Shown: positions 19,181-27,269 of the stretch, piece by piece
Layout: every line of letters begins with the position of its first letter
Position numbering within the stretch: the stretch's first letter is position 1
Assembly: GCA_022511515.1 (NCBI GenBank)
Contig: JAFLRP010000107.1
Location: 17,587-81,586 of the forward strand
Length of the DNA: 64,000 nt
DNA from: Acutalibacter sp.
Lineage (GTDB): Bacteria > Bacillota > Clostridia > Oscillospirales > Acutalibacteraceae
Reading direction: 5' to 3'
Notes under the pieces: generated by a model
Databases searched by the model: none
Told to the model about the DNA's origin: nothing
Seen by the model: only the letters and a program-made list of their open reading frames with translations
Position numbers and translations under genes: made by a program

Positions 19181-21007
19181 ATGTGCGGAATTGTAGGCTA
19201 TATCGGAGAGGAACAGGCGGCGCCGTTTTTGTTAAACGGGCTGTCCAAGCTAGAATATCGAGGGTATGACTCGGCAGGCGTGGCCGTGTATGACAACGAA
19301 CTCCATGTGGTGAAGTCCAAGGGGCGGCTCAGCGTTTTGGACGGCATTTTGCAGGGCGGAAAGGCCTTGCCGGGCACCGTGGGCATCGGCCACACCCGGT
19401 GGGCCACCCACGGCGCGCCGTCTGATGTAAATTCTCACCCTCAGGTCAGCGACGGCGGAAAGTTCGCCGTGGTGCACAACGGTATCATCGAAAATTATCT
19501 GGAGCTGAAAAATCACCTGATCCGCAGAGGCGTGGAATTCGTCTCCGACACGGACACTGAAGTGGTGGCCCAGCTTTTGGAGTACTACTACCGGAATGAT
19601 GTGCTGGACGCCGTGCAGAAGGTGATCCGCCGGGTGGAGGGCAGCTATGCCCTGGGCATCATCTGCGCCGACTGCCCGGAGAAGATCTTCGCTGTCCGCA
19701 AGGACAGTCCCCTGATCGTGGGCGCGGGGCAGGGAGAAAATTTCATTGCCTCCGACATTCCGGCGATCCTTTCTAAAACCCGGGATATCTACCGCCTGCA
19801 AGATAAGGAAATTGCCGTGCTGGAGCGGGACAATATCGCTTTCTTCAACGAGGAACGAGAGCCCATCGAAAAGCAATTGGAGCGGGTAGAATGGGATGTG
19901 GACGCTGCAGAAAAGGGCGGCTTTGAACATTTCATGATGAAGGAGATCTGCGAGCAGCCGGAAGCGCTGCGAAAAACCATTTCTCCCCGGATCAAGGAAA
20001 ACAAAGTGGTACTGGACGACATTTCCCTCACGGCCGAGCAGCTCCGAGACGTAAGCCGGGTGTTCATCGTGGCCTGCGGCACGTCCTATCACGTGGGTGT
20101 GGTGGCAAAGTACGCCTTTGAGAAACTTTTGAAGATCCCGCTGGAAGTTGACGTGGCGTCGGAATTCCGCTACCGCGACCCCATTCTGGACGAACACACG
20201 CTGGTCATCATCATCAGCCAATCCGGCGAGACCGCCGACACTCTGGCGGCGCTGCGCATGGCGAAAAAAAGCGGCGCGCGGGTGCTTTCCATCGTCAATG
20301 TGGTGGGCAGCACGATCGCCAATGAATCCGACGATGTGCTGTACACTTGGGCGGGCCCGGAAATCGCCGTAGCCTCCACCAAGGCCTACAGCACCCAGTT
20401 GGCGGTGATCTATCTCATCGTCCTCTATATGGCCCAGGAGCTGGGCGTGCTTTCCGATAAGGAACGCAAGGAATATCTTGACGATTTGCAGCGCCTGCCC
20501 GATTTGGCGGAGAGCTGCCTTGCCGACAAGGAAAAGATCCAGTATTTCGCGTCCCGGTACTTCAATGCGGGGGATATGTACTTTATCGGCAGAAATGTGG
20601 ACTACGCTGCCTCGCTGGAAGCTTCTCTGAAGCTGAAGGAAATTTCCTATATTCACTCCGAGGCCTACACCGGCGGCGAATTGAAGCACGGCCCCATCTC
20701 TCTCATCGAGGACGGCACGCTGGTCATCGCCATCTGCACCTATGACAGGCTGTTTGACAAGATGATGAGCAACGTGAAAGAGGTCAAGGCCCGGGGCGCG
20801 GTGGTGCTGGGCATCACCACCCATGATCGGGAGGAGGCTTTCCGGCAGGAGGGTGATTTCCGCTTTTGCATTCCAAAGATCACGGATTTCATGCTGCCCT
20901 CGCTGTCCATTTTGCCGCTGCAGTTGTTCGCCTATTACTGCGCGTCCATGAAGGGCTGCGATATCGATAAGCCCAGAAATCTTGCAAAATCTGTTACGGT
21001 CGAATAA
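19181..21007 (+). CDS. glmS: Glutamine--fructose-6-phosphate aminotransferase
   Basis: A 608-residue enzyme making glucosamine 6-phosphate for cell-wall precursors. The catalytic Cys2 is in place (MCGIVGYIG). The N-terminal glutaminase domain has [12 protein letters not shown]. Two SIS sugar-isomerase domains follow, with [19 protein letters not shown] and ELKHGP, and the C-terminus ends KSVTVE as expected. AAAGGAG precedes the start. Only 107 nt separate it from purA and they include a terminator, so there is no room for a glmS ribozyme of the usual size. Confidence 0.96.
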   Translation: MCGIVGYIGEEQAAPFLLNGLSKLEYRGYDSAGVAVYDNELHVVKSKGRLSVLDGILQGGKALPGTVGIGHTRWATHGAPSDVNSHPQVSDGGKFAVVHNGIIENYLELKNHLIRRGVEFVSDTDTEVVAQLLEYYYRNDVLDAVQKVIRRVEGSYALGIICADCPEKIFAVRKDSPLIVGAGQGENFIASDIPAILSKTRDIYRLQDKEIAVLERDNIAFFNEEREPIEKQLERVEWDVDAAEKGGFEHFMMKEICEQPEALRKTISPRIKENKVVLDDISLTAEQLRDVSRVFIVACGTSYHVGVVAKYAFEKLLKIPLEVDVASEFRYRDPILDEHTLVIIISQSGETADTLAALRMAKKSGARVLSIVNVVGSTIANESDDVLYTWAGPEIAVASTKAYSTQLAVIYLIVLYMAQELGVLSDKERKEYLDDLQRLPDLAESCLADKEKIQYFASRYFNAGDMYFIGRNVDYAASLEASLKLKEISYIHSEAYTGGELKHGPISLIEDGTLVIAICTYDRLFDKMMSNVKEVKARGAVVLGITTHDREEAFRQEGDFRFCIPKITDFMLPSLSILPLQLFAYYCASMKGCDIDKPRNLAKSVTVE

Positions 21008-21041
21008 GAGCGATACAATCTTGACAAAGAAGGTTAGGAAC

Positions 21042-22592
21042 ATGAAAGAAATGGGTCATCAGTTTGTACTGGTTCTGGATTTCGGCGGGCAGTACAATCA
21101 GCTCATTGCCCGGCGTGTTCGGGAATGCAGCGTCTATTGCGAGGTGAAGCCCTACACCACACCGCTCCGTGAAATCAAGGCCATGGACCCCATCGGCATC
21201 ATTTTTACCGGCGGGCCCAATTCCGTTTATCTGGAAGATTCTCCCCAGGTGGACCCGGAAATTTTCCGGCTGGGCATCCCGATTCTCGGCATCTGCTACG
21301 GCTGCCAACTGATGGCCCACCATCTGGGCGGACAGGTCACTGAGGCCCAGGAGGATTCCGCCCGGGAATACGGCAAGACCAAAACCTATTTCGATACGGA
21401 ATGCAAGCTGTTCCGGGGGCTTCCCGAGGAGGGCTTCTCCTGGATGAGCCACGGGGATTACATGGCAAAGGTGCCGGAGGGATTTTCTCTCACGGCCCAC
21501 TCCGCCGCCTGCCCCAACGTGGCCATCGCCGACGAAAGCCGGGGCTTTTACGGCGTGCAGTTCCACCCCGAGGTGAATCACACCGAAAACGGCACGAAAA
21601 TGCTCCGCAATTTCCTCTATGAGGTCTGCGGCGCTGTGGGCGACTGGACCATGGAGGACTACTGCAAAACCGCCGTCCGGGAACTGCGGGAAAAAATCGG
21701 CGCGGGAAAAGTGCTGCTGGCGCTGTCCGGTGGGGTGGATTCCTCTGTGGCGGCGGCGCTCTTGGCGGAAGCCATCGGGAAGCAGTTGACCTGTGTGTTC
21801 GTGGATCACGGCCTCATGCGGAAAAACGAGGGTGACGAAGTGGAAGCCGCCTTCTCCAAATGGGATTTTTCTTTCGTGCGGGTGGACGCTGAGGAGCGGT
21901 TCTTACAGAAACTCAAAGGCGTGTCCGAGCCTGAGCACAAGCGGAAGATCATCGGCGAGGAATTTATCCGGGTGTTTGAGGAAGAAGCGAAAAAGATCGG
22001 CGCGGTGGAATATCTGGCCCAGGGGACGATCTACCCAGACGTGATCGAATCCGGTTTCGGCGACGCCGCCACCATCAAGAGCCACCACAATGTGGGCGGA
22101 TTACCGGATGCGGTGGATTTCAAGGAGATCGTCGAGCCTCTGCGGCTGCTGTTCAAGGACGAGGTCCGGGAGCTGGGCAGAGAGCTGGGCCTGCCGGAAT
22201 ATCTGGTCATGCGCCAACCCTTCCCCGGGCCGGGACTGGCTATCCGCATCATTGGGGACATCACCAAGGAAAAGGCCGATACCCTCAGAGAAGCGGACGC
22301 CATCTTCCGGGAGGAAATCGCCGCCGCCGACTGGGACAAGCAGATCAACCAGTATTTTGCGGTGCTGACCAATATGCGTTCCGTTGGCGTCATGGGGGAC
22401 GGCAGAACCTACGACTATACCTTAGCCCTTCGGGGCGTGACCACAACCGACTTCATGACCGCCGATTGGGCGCGGATCCCCTACGATCTGCTGGACAAGA
22501 TCTCCGTCCGCATCGTCAACGAGGTGCAGGGCATCAACCGCGTGGTCTACGACATCACCAGCAAACCTCCGGCCACGGTGGAGTGGGAATAA
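21042..22592 (+). CDS. guaA: GMP synthase, two-domain glutamine-hydrolysing form
   Basis: A 516-residue enzyme that aminates XMP to GMP. The N-terminal class I glutaminase domain has [17 protein letters not shown] with the nucleophilic cysteine, and QFHPEVNHT. The C-terminal ATP-pyrophosphatase domain has [14 protein letters not shown], and the dimerisation domain ends PPATVEWE. An ATG at 21051 is an alternative start. It follows glmS by 34 nt. A second, glutaminase-less paralogue lies 2.7 kb downstream. Confidence 0.96.
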   Translation: MKEMGHQFVLVLDFGGQYNQLIARRVRECSVYCEVKPYTTPLREIKAMDPIGIIFTGGPNSVYLEDSPQVDPEIFRLGIPILGICYGCQLMAHHLGGQVTEAQEDSAREYGKTKTYFDTECKLFRGLPEEGFSWMSHGDYMAKVPEGFSLTAHSAACPNVAIADESRGFYGVQFHPEVNHTENGTKMLRNFLYEVCGAVGDWTMEDYCKTAVRELREKIGAGKVLLALSGGVDSSVAAALLAEAIGKQLTCVFVDHGLMRKNEGDEVEAAFSKWDFSFVRVDAEERFLQKLKGVSEPEHKRKIIGEEFIRVFEEEAKKIGAVEYLAQGTIYPDVIESGFGDAATIKSHHNVGGLPDAVDFKEIVEPLRLLFKDEVRELGRELGLPEYLVMRQPFPGPGLAIRIIGDITKEKADTLREADAIFREEIAAADWDKQINQYFAVLTNMRSVGVMGDGRTYDYTLALRGVTTTDFMTADWARIPYDLLDKISVRIVNEVQGINRVVYDITSKPPATVEWE

Positions 22593-22606
22593 CAGGAAAT
22601 TTTACC

Positions 22607-22638
22607 GCCCGTAGGAGTGATCCTGCGGGCGTTTTTTT
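22607..22638 (+). terminator. Rho-independent terminator after guaA
   Basis: GCCCGTAGGA (22607-22616) pairs with TCCTGCGGGC (22621-22630) around GTGA, followed by G and seven Ts. Confidence 0.92.
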
Positions 22639-22690
22639 GGAAAAAGGCAGGGCGGGGGCCTCGCCTTTTTTGCGCTCTTTTCAAAAATAC

Positions 22691-22742
22691 TTGACAAGCT
22701 TATTCTACAAGTGTAGAATAAGCTTAAATTCTACATTTGTAG
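22691..22742 (+). promoter_or_regulatory. Promoter with overlapping BlaI-type operators
   Basis: TTGACA (22691-22696) and TAGAAT (22714-22719) with a 17-nt spacer. A perfect dyad with 14-bp arms covers 22696-22725: AAGCTTATTCTACA, then AG, then the complement. Its centre is TACA/TGTA, the BlaI/MecI recognition core. A second dyad, CTACA (22731-22735) with TGTAG (22738-22742), covers the transcription start and ribosome site. Repressor binding would block RNA polymerase at both. Confidence 0.88.
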
Positions 22743-22754
22743 AGGATGGCTCTT

Positions 22755-23132
22755 ATGAAATCTACTACTCGCAGACTGCCCGACGCGGAGTTGGAAGTGA
22801 TGCAGGCGGTTTGGGCCTGCACGCCGCCGGTACAAAGGGCGGAAATAGAGGAACTGTTAAAGGACACCCATCCCATGGCGCAGACCACCCTGCTGACTTT
22901 GCTGACCCGCCTGTCGGAACGGGGATTCCTCAAAATTGAGAAAGTGGGGAGGAGCGCCAGATACATTCCCCTTGTGACGAAGGAGGAGTATCTTGCGGAA
23001 CAGAGCAGGCGCTTTTTTGATAAGCTTTGCGGCGGCAGCTTGTCCACCTTTGCGGCGGCGTTGTGCAGCAGCGGCCTGACGAAAGAGGAGATCGCCGAGC
23101 TCCGGGCGTTGATGGACGAGGGCAAGCTATGA
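22755..23132 (+). CDS. BlaI/MecI-family repressor
   Basis: A 125-residue winged-helix repressor. RRLPDAELEVMQAVWAC is the usual first helix, and QTTLLTLLTRLSERGFLK is the recognition region, followed by a dimerisation helix. It is translationally coupled (ATGA overlap) to a BlaR1-like sensor and preceded by two TACA/TGTA dyads, so autorepression is likely. I chose the ATG at 22755 because GAGG lies 9 nt upstream; the ATG at 22746 is too close to that site. No beta-lactamase gene is adjacent, so the stimulus is not known. Confidence 0.9.
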   Translation: MKSTTRRLPDAELEVMQAVWACTPPVQRAEIEELLKDTHPMAQTTLLTLLTRLSERGFLKIEKVGRSARYIPLVTKEEYLAEQSRRFFDKLCGGSLSTFAAALCSSGLTKEEIAELRALMDEGKL

Positions 23133-24994
23133 GTATAGATCTTGTTCTGAAAGGCTTTTTCGTGATGCTGTACAGCTCCGTATTTGCCTGGCTCGTGTTC
23201 TCCCGGAGCGACAAAGAAGTGGGCACGGAAAATTTTATGGGCGAGAAGCGGCGCTACATGCCCTATGTCTTTGGAGCGGTGCTGCCCTTGTTTCTCCTTG
23301 TTTTGGTGATCTTCGGTTTTGCCCTTTACGGGGCGGCCTTCACGGCGCAGCTTGCCCTTTCCATGTGCTTCAGCATCTTTCTGCATATCAGCCTGTACTA
23401 TGCCGTGCTGATGCTCCTGCTTCCGCTGCTGAGGAGGCGGATCAGTGCCAGAGCCTGTGCCGTTCTCTGGCTGCTTCCCAATTATCTGTATCTTACAACG
23501 CTGAGCTCCATGAAAGTGTCGGAACCGCTTTGGGTGATCCGCGTGGCCGGCAATTGGGTTTGGGTTCTGTTTGGGATCTGGTTCATCGGCTTTGTGACCG
23601 TGCTGTTGTGGAACATTGTCTCCCACTTGCAGTTCCGGAGAAAAGTTTTGAAAGGCGCCTATCCCGTCACCGTCGATGAGCCCTGTTGGGATTTGTGGGT
23701 GCAGGAGATTATGGACGGCGGGATCAGGAAACCGGATTTCAAACTAATGATTTCCCCCAACATTTCCTCCCCCTTGACCGTCGGCCTTTTCCGCCGGACC
23801 ACAAAGGTGCTGCTGCCGGAGCGCCCCTATTCCATGGAAGAACTGCAGTTGATCTTCCGCCATGAGGTCATTCACATCGGCAGGGAGGACTGTTGGTCAA
23901 AATTCTTCCTGCTGTTCTGCGCCGCCATGTGCTGGTTCAATCCTCTGATGTGGATCGCCATGCGGAAAAGCGCGGAAGATTTGGAGCTCTCCTGCGACGA
24001 AACCGCGCTGTTGGGCGCTGACGGAGAAAAGCGCCGGCAATATGCCGACCTGATCTTGACCACCGCCGGAGAGGGGCGGGGCTTCACCTCCTGCCTGTCC
24101 GCCGCCGCATCGTCCATGCGGTATCGGCTGAAATCCATTGTGAAGCCCGGTCAACGCCGGTCCGGTGCCATCATCGTGGGGTTGACCTTTTTCGTGCTCT
24201 GCATGACCTGCGGCTATACTGCTCTGGCCTACGGCGGCAGCACCGGCGAAGAAGTGCTGTTCAAAAATCGAGATCACAGCGAGATTCATGTGCGCTCTAT
24301 CTCCCTGCGGGGGGATGAATTTCAAAGGATTTATACCTGTACGGATGAAGCCGCTTTTTTGGACTATCTTGCCGGGCTGGAACTGGACCATCTGACGGGC
24401 AACTATTCTTTTTCCGAAGCCGGAAAGCGATTTTGCTACGTTTTGGACGCCCCTCACTACGACATGGTGATCGATCTGTTTGACCGAGCCATCAAGGTGG
24501 TACCTCTGGCGCCGAACTTAGAAGCGACATACTACTACCTGCCGGAGGGCGTGGACTGGGACTATTTGGACACCATCATTGTGGAGTACCCGGCGTTAAA
24601 TCTTCATTTGACAGCGTCTGAAAAGTCTCACAACAGGAATCTTGACATCTCCGCAACGCTGGAACAGGTGGCCGTGGAAGAAAACGGCGGGGAAAGGATT
24701 TTGTATGAATCCGGCCGCCCGAAAAACGAGAGCCCGTCCGGCGTCATCGGCTATAAGTCGTCTGAAGCCGTATTCTCCTTTTCCCAGCCTTTGGCCGGGC
24801 CGTTTACGGTGGAAATGGAAAACTGGAACCGCACTTCCCGCAAGGTGGTCTCCCAGGACGAGTTGGACGATCCCTACGTTCTTCCCCTGCCGTCCATTCC
24901 TGTGCACTGCAAGGTTTCCGGGGATTTTTTAGGCAACGACGGAAGAATTTACAAGGCGGAGTTCCTGTTTGAGATCGGGGAAATGGATAGTTAA
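23129..24994 (+). CDS. BlaR1/MecR1-like M56 membrane metalloprotease sensor
   Basis: A 621-residue protein. Its first third has about four membrane segments with an intracellular M56 peptidase domain carrying the zinc motif HEVIH near residue 250 and the downstream ELSCDE signature. After a last membrane segment near residue 360, a roughly 260-residue extracytoplasmic region follows. That region does not look like the penicillin-binding domain of BlaR1: I see no SXXK/SDN/KTG set. It probably senses some other envelope signal and cleaves or releases the BlaI partner encoded just upstream. Confidence 0.82.
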   Translation: MSIDLVLKGFFVMLYSSVFAWLVFSRSDKEVGTENFMGEKRRYMPYVFGAVLPLFLLVLVIFGFALYGAAFTAQLALSMCFSIFLHISLYYAVLMLLLPLLRRRISARACAVLWLLPNYLYLTTLSSMKVSEPLWVIRVAGNWVWVLFGIWFIGFVTVLLWNIVSHLQFRRKVLKGAYPVTVDEPCWDLWVQEIMDGGIRKPDFKLMISPNISSPLTVGLFRRTTKVLLPERPYSMEELQLIFRHEVIHIGREDCWSKFFLLFCAAMCWFNPLMWIAMRKSAEDLELSCDETALLGADGEKRRQYADLILTTAGEGRGFTSCLSAAASSMRYRLKSIVKPGQRRSGAIIVGLTFFVLCMTCGYTALAYGGSTGEEVLFKNRDHSEIHVRSISLRGDEFQRIYTCTDEAAFLDYLAGLELDHLTGNYSFSEAGKRFCYVLDAPHYDMVIDLFDRAIKVVPLAPNLEATYYYLPEGVDWDYLDTIIVEYPALNLHLTASEKSHNRNLDISATLEQVAVEENGGERILYESGRPKNESPSGVIGYKSSEAVFSFSQPLAGPFTVEMENWNRTSRKVVSQDELDDPYVLPLPSIPVHCKVSGDFLGNDGRIYKAEFLFEIGEMDS

Positions 24995-25012
24995 AGCGAA
25001 TTTACAAACCTA

Positions 25013-25041
25013 TTGTAATTGCGATGGTTATCCTGTATAAT
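25013..25041 (+). promoter_or_regulatory. Putative promoter before the second guaA
   Basis: TTGTAA (25013-25018) and a perfect TATAAT (25036-25041) with a 17-nt spacer. The transcript would begin near 25048 with a hairpin-rich leader of about 215 nt. Confidence 0.6.
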
Positions 25042-25114
25042 AACCTCACGAAACAGTAGCAAAATCAAAGATTTGGATTGTTTCGGAGAACATTGTACCA
25101 TGTTAAGGCGCTCA

Positions 25115-25208
25115 GAAGAAAGACGTCAACGTCTTTCTTCGGGAGATTCCCGCAGGGAATCTCCTTCTCATAAGGAAAAAGCGCATCGGTGGCGTTGCAA
25201 AGCAACGC
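25115..25208 (+). repeat. Variant modular hairpin element upstream of the second guaA
   Basis: Three perfect hairpins: GAAGAAAGACG (25115-25125) with CGTCTTTCTTC (25130-25140), loop TCAA; GGAGATTCCC (25142-25151) with GGGAATCTCC (25155-25164), loop GCA; and GCGTTGC (25192-25198) with GCAACGC (25202-25208). The first two occupy the positions of the AAGTTCGTC and AAGTTTCCC modules in other copies, with compensatory arm changes. Unlike the others, it ends about 55 nt before the start codon. Confidence 0.7.
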
Positions 25209-25262
25209 AATCATGGTATAATTGTGCCATATTACGAAGTCAAAAAAACGGAGGGAAAACAT

Positions 25263-26246
25263 ATGGCAATTCTGGTACGGCCCGAAAACATGGAGCGCAT
25301 CACCACAACCGCCTTGGCGGAAGCTTTTATCGCGGAACAGATCGAGGACATCCGCGGGCAGGTGGGGGACAAAAAAGTGCTGCTGGCGCTGTCCGGCGGC
25401 GTGGATTCGTCGGTGGTGGCGGCGCTGCTCATTCGCGCCATCGGCAAGCAGCTCGTCTGCGTCCACGTCAATCATGGACTGCTCCGCAAAGGTGAGCCCG
25501 AGCAGGTGATCAAGGTGTTCCGGGACGAGATGGACGCGAACCTGATCTATGTGGACGCGGTGGACCGTTTCCTCGACAAGCTCAAAGGCGTTTCCGACCC
25601 GGAGACAAAGCGGAAGATCATCGGCGGCGAGTTTATTGAAGTGTTCGCCGAGGAAGCCAGAAAATTGGAGGGCGTGACGCTGCTGGCTCAGGGTACCATC
25701 TGGCCGGATATTTTGGAGAGCGAGGGCGGCATCAAGGCCCACCACAACGCCGGCGGTCTGCCGGAGGATTTGAATTTCGAGCTGGTGGAGCCAGTCCGCA
25801 TTCTGTTCAAGGACGAGGTCCGCGTGGTGGGCAAGACCTTGGGCCTGCCGGACAACATGGTGTACCGTCAGCCTTTCCCCGGACCGGGACTGGGCGTGCG
25901 CTGCTTGGGCGCTATCACCCGCGATCGGCTGGAGGCCCTGCGGGAATCCGACGCCATTTTGCGGGAGGAATTCGACAAAAACGGCCTGGCAGGAAAAGTC
26001 TGGCAGTATTTCACCATCGTGCCGGACTTTAAGTCCGTGGGCATCAAGGACGGCAAGCGCAGCGATGAATGGCCGGTGATTATCCGGGCCGTCAACACCC
26101 GGGATGCCATGACCGCCACGGTGGAGGACATTCCCTTCGCCCTGCTGCAGCATATCACCCAGCGCATCACTCACGAAGTCCCCGGCGTCAACCGTGTCCT
26201 GTACGACCTGACTCCCAAGCCCACCGGCACTATTGAATGGGAATGA
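25263..26246 (+). CDS. GMP synthase ATP-pyrophosphatase subunit (glutaminase-less)
   Basis: A 327-residue protein equivalent to the C-terminal two thirds of GuaA. It has the PP-loop [16 protein letters not shown], the HVNHGLLRKGE segment, [15 protein letters not shown], and a dimerisation domain ending KPTGTIEWE. The class I glutaminase domain is absent and no separate glutaminase gene adjoins. It could use free ammonia, borrow a glutaminase encoded elsewhere, or act on another substrate. Split GuaA subunits are usual in archaea and occur in some bacteria. GGAGGG precedes the ATG at 25263. It coexists with the full-length guaA at 21 kb. Confidence 0.88.
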   Translation: MAILVRPENMERITTTALAEAFIAEQIEDIRGQVGDKKVLLALSGGVDSSVVAALLIRAIGKQLVCVHVNHGLLRKGEPEQVIKVFRDEMDANLIYVDAVDRFLDKLKGVSDPETKRKIIGGEFIEVFAEEARKLEGVTLLAQGTIWPDILESEGGIKAHHNAGGLPEDLNFELVEPVRILFKDEVRVVGKTLGLPDNMVYRQPFPGPGLGVRCLGAITRDRLEALRESDAILREEFDKNGLAGKVWQYFTIVPDFKSVGIKDGKRSDEWPVIIRAVNTRDAMTATVEDIPFALLQHITQRITHEVPGVNRVLYDLTPKPTGTIEWE

Positions 26247-26269
26247 GTTTTTTATCTCGGTGCGAAAAC

Positions 26270-26372
26270 CGAATATGCACTTGGGGTAAAAATCACTTTG
26301 CATGATATAGACCTTGAGGGAGTAATCCCTTGGGGTCTATTTTTGTGCCGAGAAATCGTGGAAAGCCTTGTA
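26270..26372 (+). repeat. Direct repeat with terminator-like hairpin, left copy
   Basis: About 100 nt that recur exactly 720 nt downstream (26990-27092) with scattered substitutions and no length change. The core is a 13-bp stem with G-U pairs (26310-26339, loop GTAA) followed by ATTTTTG, then TGGAAAGCCTTGT. It can act as the terminator of the second guaA gene. The two copies enclose the G-run motif and the zinc-ribbon gene. Confidence 0.75.
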
Positions 26373-26412
26373 ACACCTAACCCGAAGCAGTATCCCGCAA
26401 CGACCCACCCGA

Positions 26413-26442
26413 GGGGTGAGGGGGGTGCAGGGGGGAGAGGGG
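26413..26442 (+). other. G-quadruplex-forming motif
   Basis: Four G runs (GGGG, GGGGGG, GGGGGG, GGGG) separated by TGA, TGCA and AGA within 30 nt on the plus strand. This fits the standard intramolecular quadruplex pattern and is the strongest such motif I see. It lies about where the AT-rich island begins. Confidence 0.7.
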
Positions 26443-26544
26443 AGAAAAATGTTTTTGCTCCTAGTAGAAAGATGGGGGTTACCCCGTGACAGCCAGAGGT
26501 TTGTACACAAAAAGGATTTTTGTGAACAATTTGTGAAAAGAGCC

Positions 26545-26573
26545 TTGAAAATTTAGACAAAACTGATTATACT
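26545..26573 (+). promoter_or_regulatory. Putative promoter for the zinc-ribbon gene
   Basis: TTGAAA (26545-26550) and TATACT (26568-26573) with a 17-nt spacer, upstream of the GGGAGGTGG site. Confidence 0.55.
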
Positions 26574-26622
26574 TCCTCTTGTGGTCTATCCACACCCATA
26601 TCAATTTGAGGGAGGTGGTAAC

Positions 26623-26811
26623 ATGATGATTTGCACCTGTCCACACTGTGGAGCTCATTTGGAAATCGAGGAAAATGATTCTACGCCTGGTTGCAGAGAA
26701 TTGGAAGAAGTGGTATGTCCGGTTTGCCGGGAGGAAGTAATAAAGGTGTTCACCAGCGGTATTCCACGGGCATATGAAGTCGAAATATCTTCTGCACCGG
26801 AGAACAAATAA
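26623..26811 (+). CDS. Small zinc-ribbon-like protein
   Basis: A 62-residue acidic protein with two cysteine pairs, CPHC at residues 6-9 and CPVC at about residues 33-36. The spacing suits a single zinc ribbon. No further domain is visible. GGGAGGTGG lies 5 nt before ATGATG, a strong ribosome site. It stands between two 100-nt direct repeats, has its own promoter, and is the first gene of the AT-rich island. Similar tiny zinc ribbons occur widely, so I assign no function. It could be a cargo gene mobilised with the repeats, but that is speculation. Confidence 0.65.
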   Translation: MMICTCPHCGAHLEIEENDSTPGCRELEEVVCPVCREEVIKVFTSGIPRAYEVEISSAPENK

Positions 26812-26989
26812 GATGTACTCAAACGAAATGCTTATGGTAATACAGTGCTCGCAAAGGGATTTTGTGGGCCAAACTATCTGGATCATGAGAACGATCGAAA
26901 TGATTTGAGCTAATTCTTATTGACAAAACTGTTTAGAAAAATTCTAGCAGGAGCAAGTGGAAGAAATTTCAGATATTTCAATGCTCCAC

Positions 26990-27092
26990 TCGGATATGCG
27001 AGTGAGGCAAAAACTACTTTGCAGCAGATAGGCCTTGAGGGAGCAATCCCTTGGGGTCTATTTTTGTTCCGAAAAAGCGTGGAAAGCCTTGT
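26990..27092 (+). repeat. Direct repeat with terminator-like hairpin, right copy
   Basis: Second copy of the 26270-26372 repeat. The stem (27030-27059, loop GCAA) stays intact despite substitutions. Just upstream, CACTCG pairs with CGAGTG, replacing a GTGC/GCAC pair at the same place in the left copy. The remaining sequence between 26812 and 27216 holds no gene that I can support. Confidence 0.75.
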
Positions 27093-27216
27093 GAATTCTA
27101 GGATAGGATTGGTATCTCGAAGCGACTATTTCTCGAGAGCTCTCTTTTCATATCTTCACATGGGCAAGGCGCTATATTTATCGATTTTGCAATCTGCGCT
27201 AATTATCAGCGAAACG

Positions 27217-27246
27217 TTGACTATATCTATCGAAATGTGGTATAAC
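27217..27246 (+). promoter_or_regulatory. Putative promoter for the PHP-domain gene
   Basis: TTGACT (27217-27222) and TATAAC (27241-27246) with an 18-nt spacer. Transcription would begin only about 15-25 nt before the start codon. Confidence 0.55.
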
Positions 27247-27269
27247 AGATACATATTTGGCGGGAAAGG

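Noticed and set aside
19250..21043. Long minus-strand open frame opposite glmS
   Set aside because: It is the shadow of glmS; composition is histidine- and arginine-rich and no domain is visible.
23129..24994. True beta-lactam sensor BlaR1
   Set aside because: The external domain lacks the penicillin-binding motifs and no beta-lactamase or penicillin-binding protein gene adjoins.
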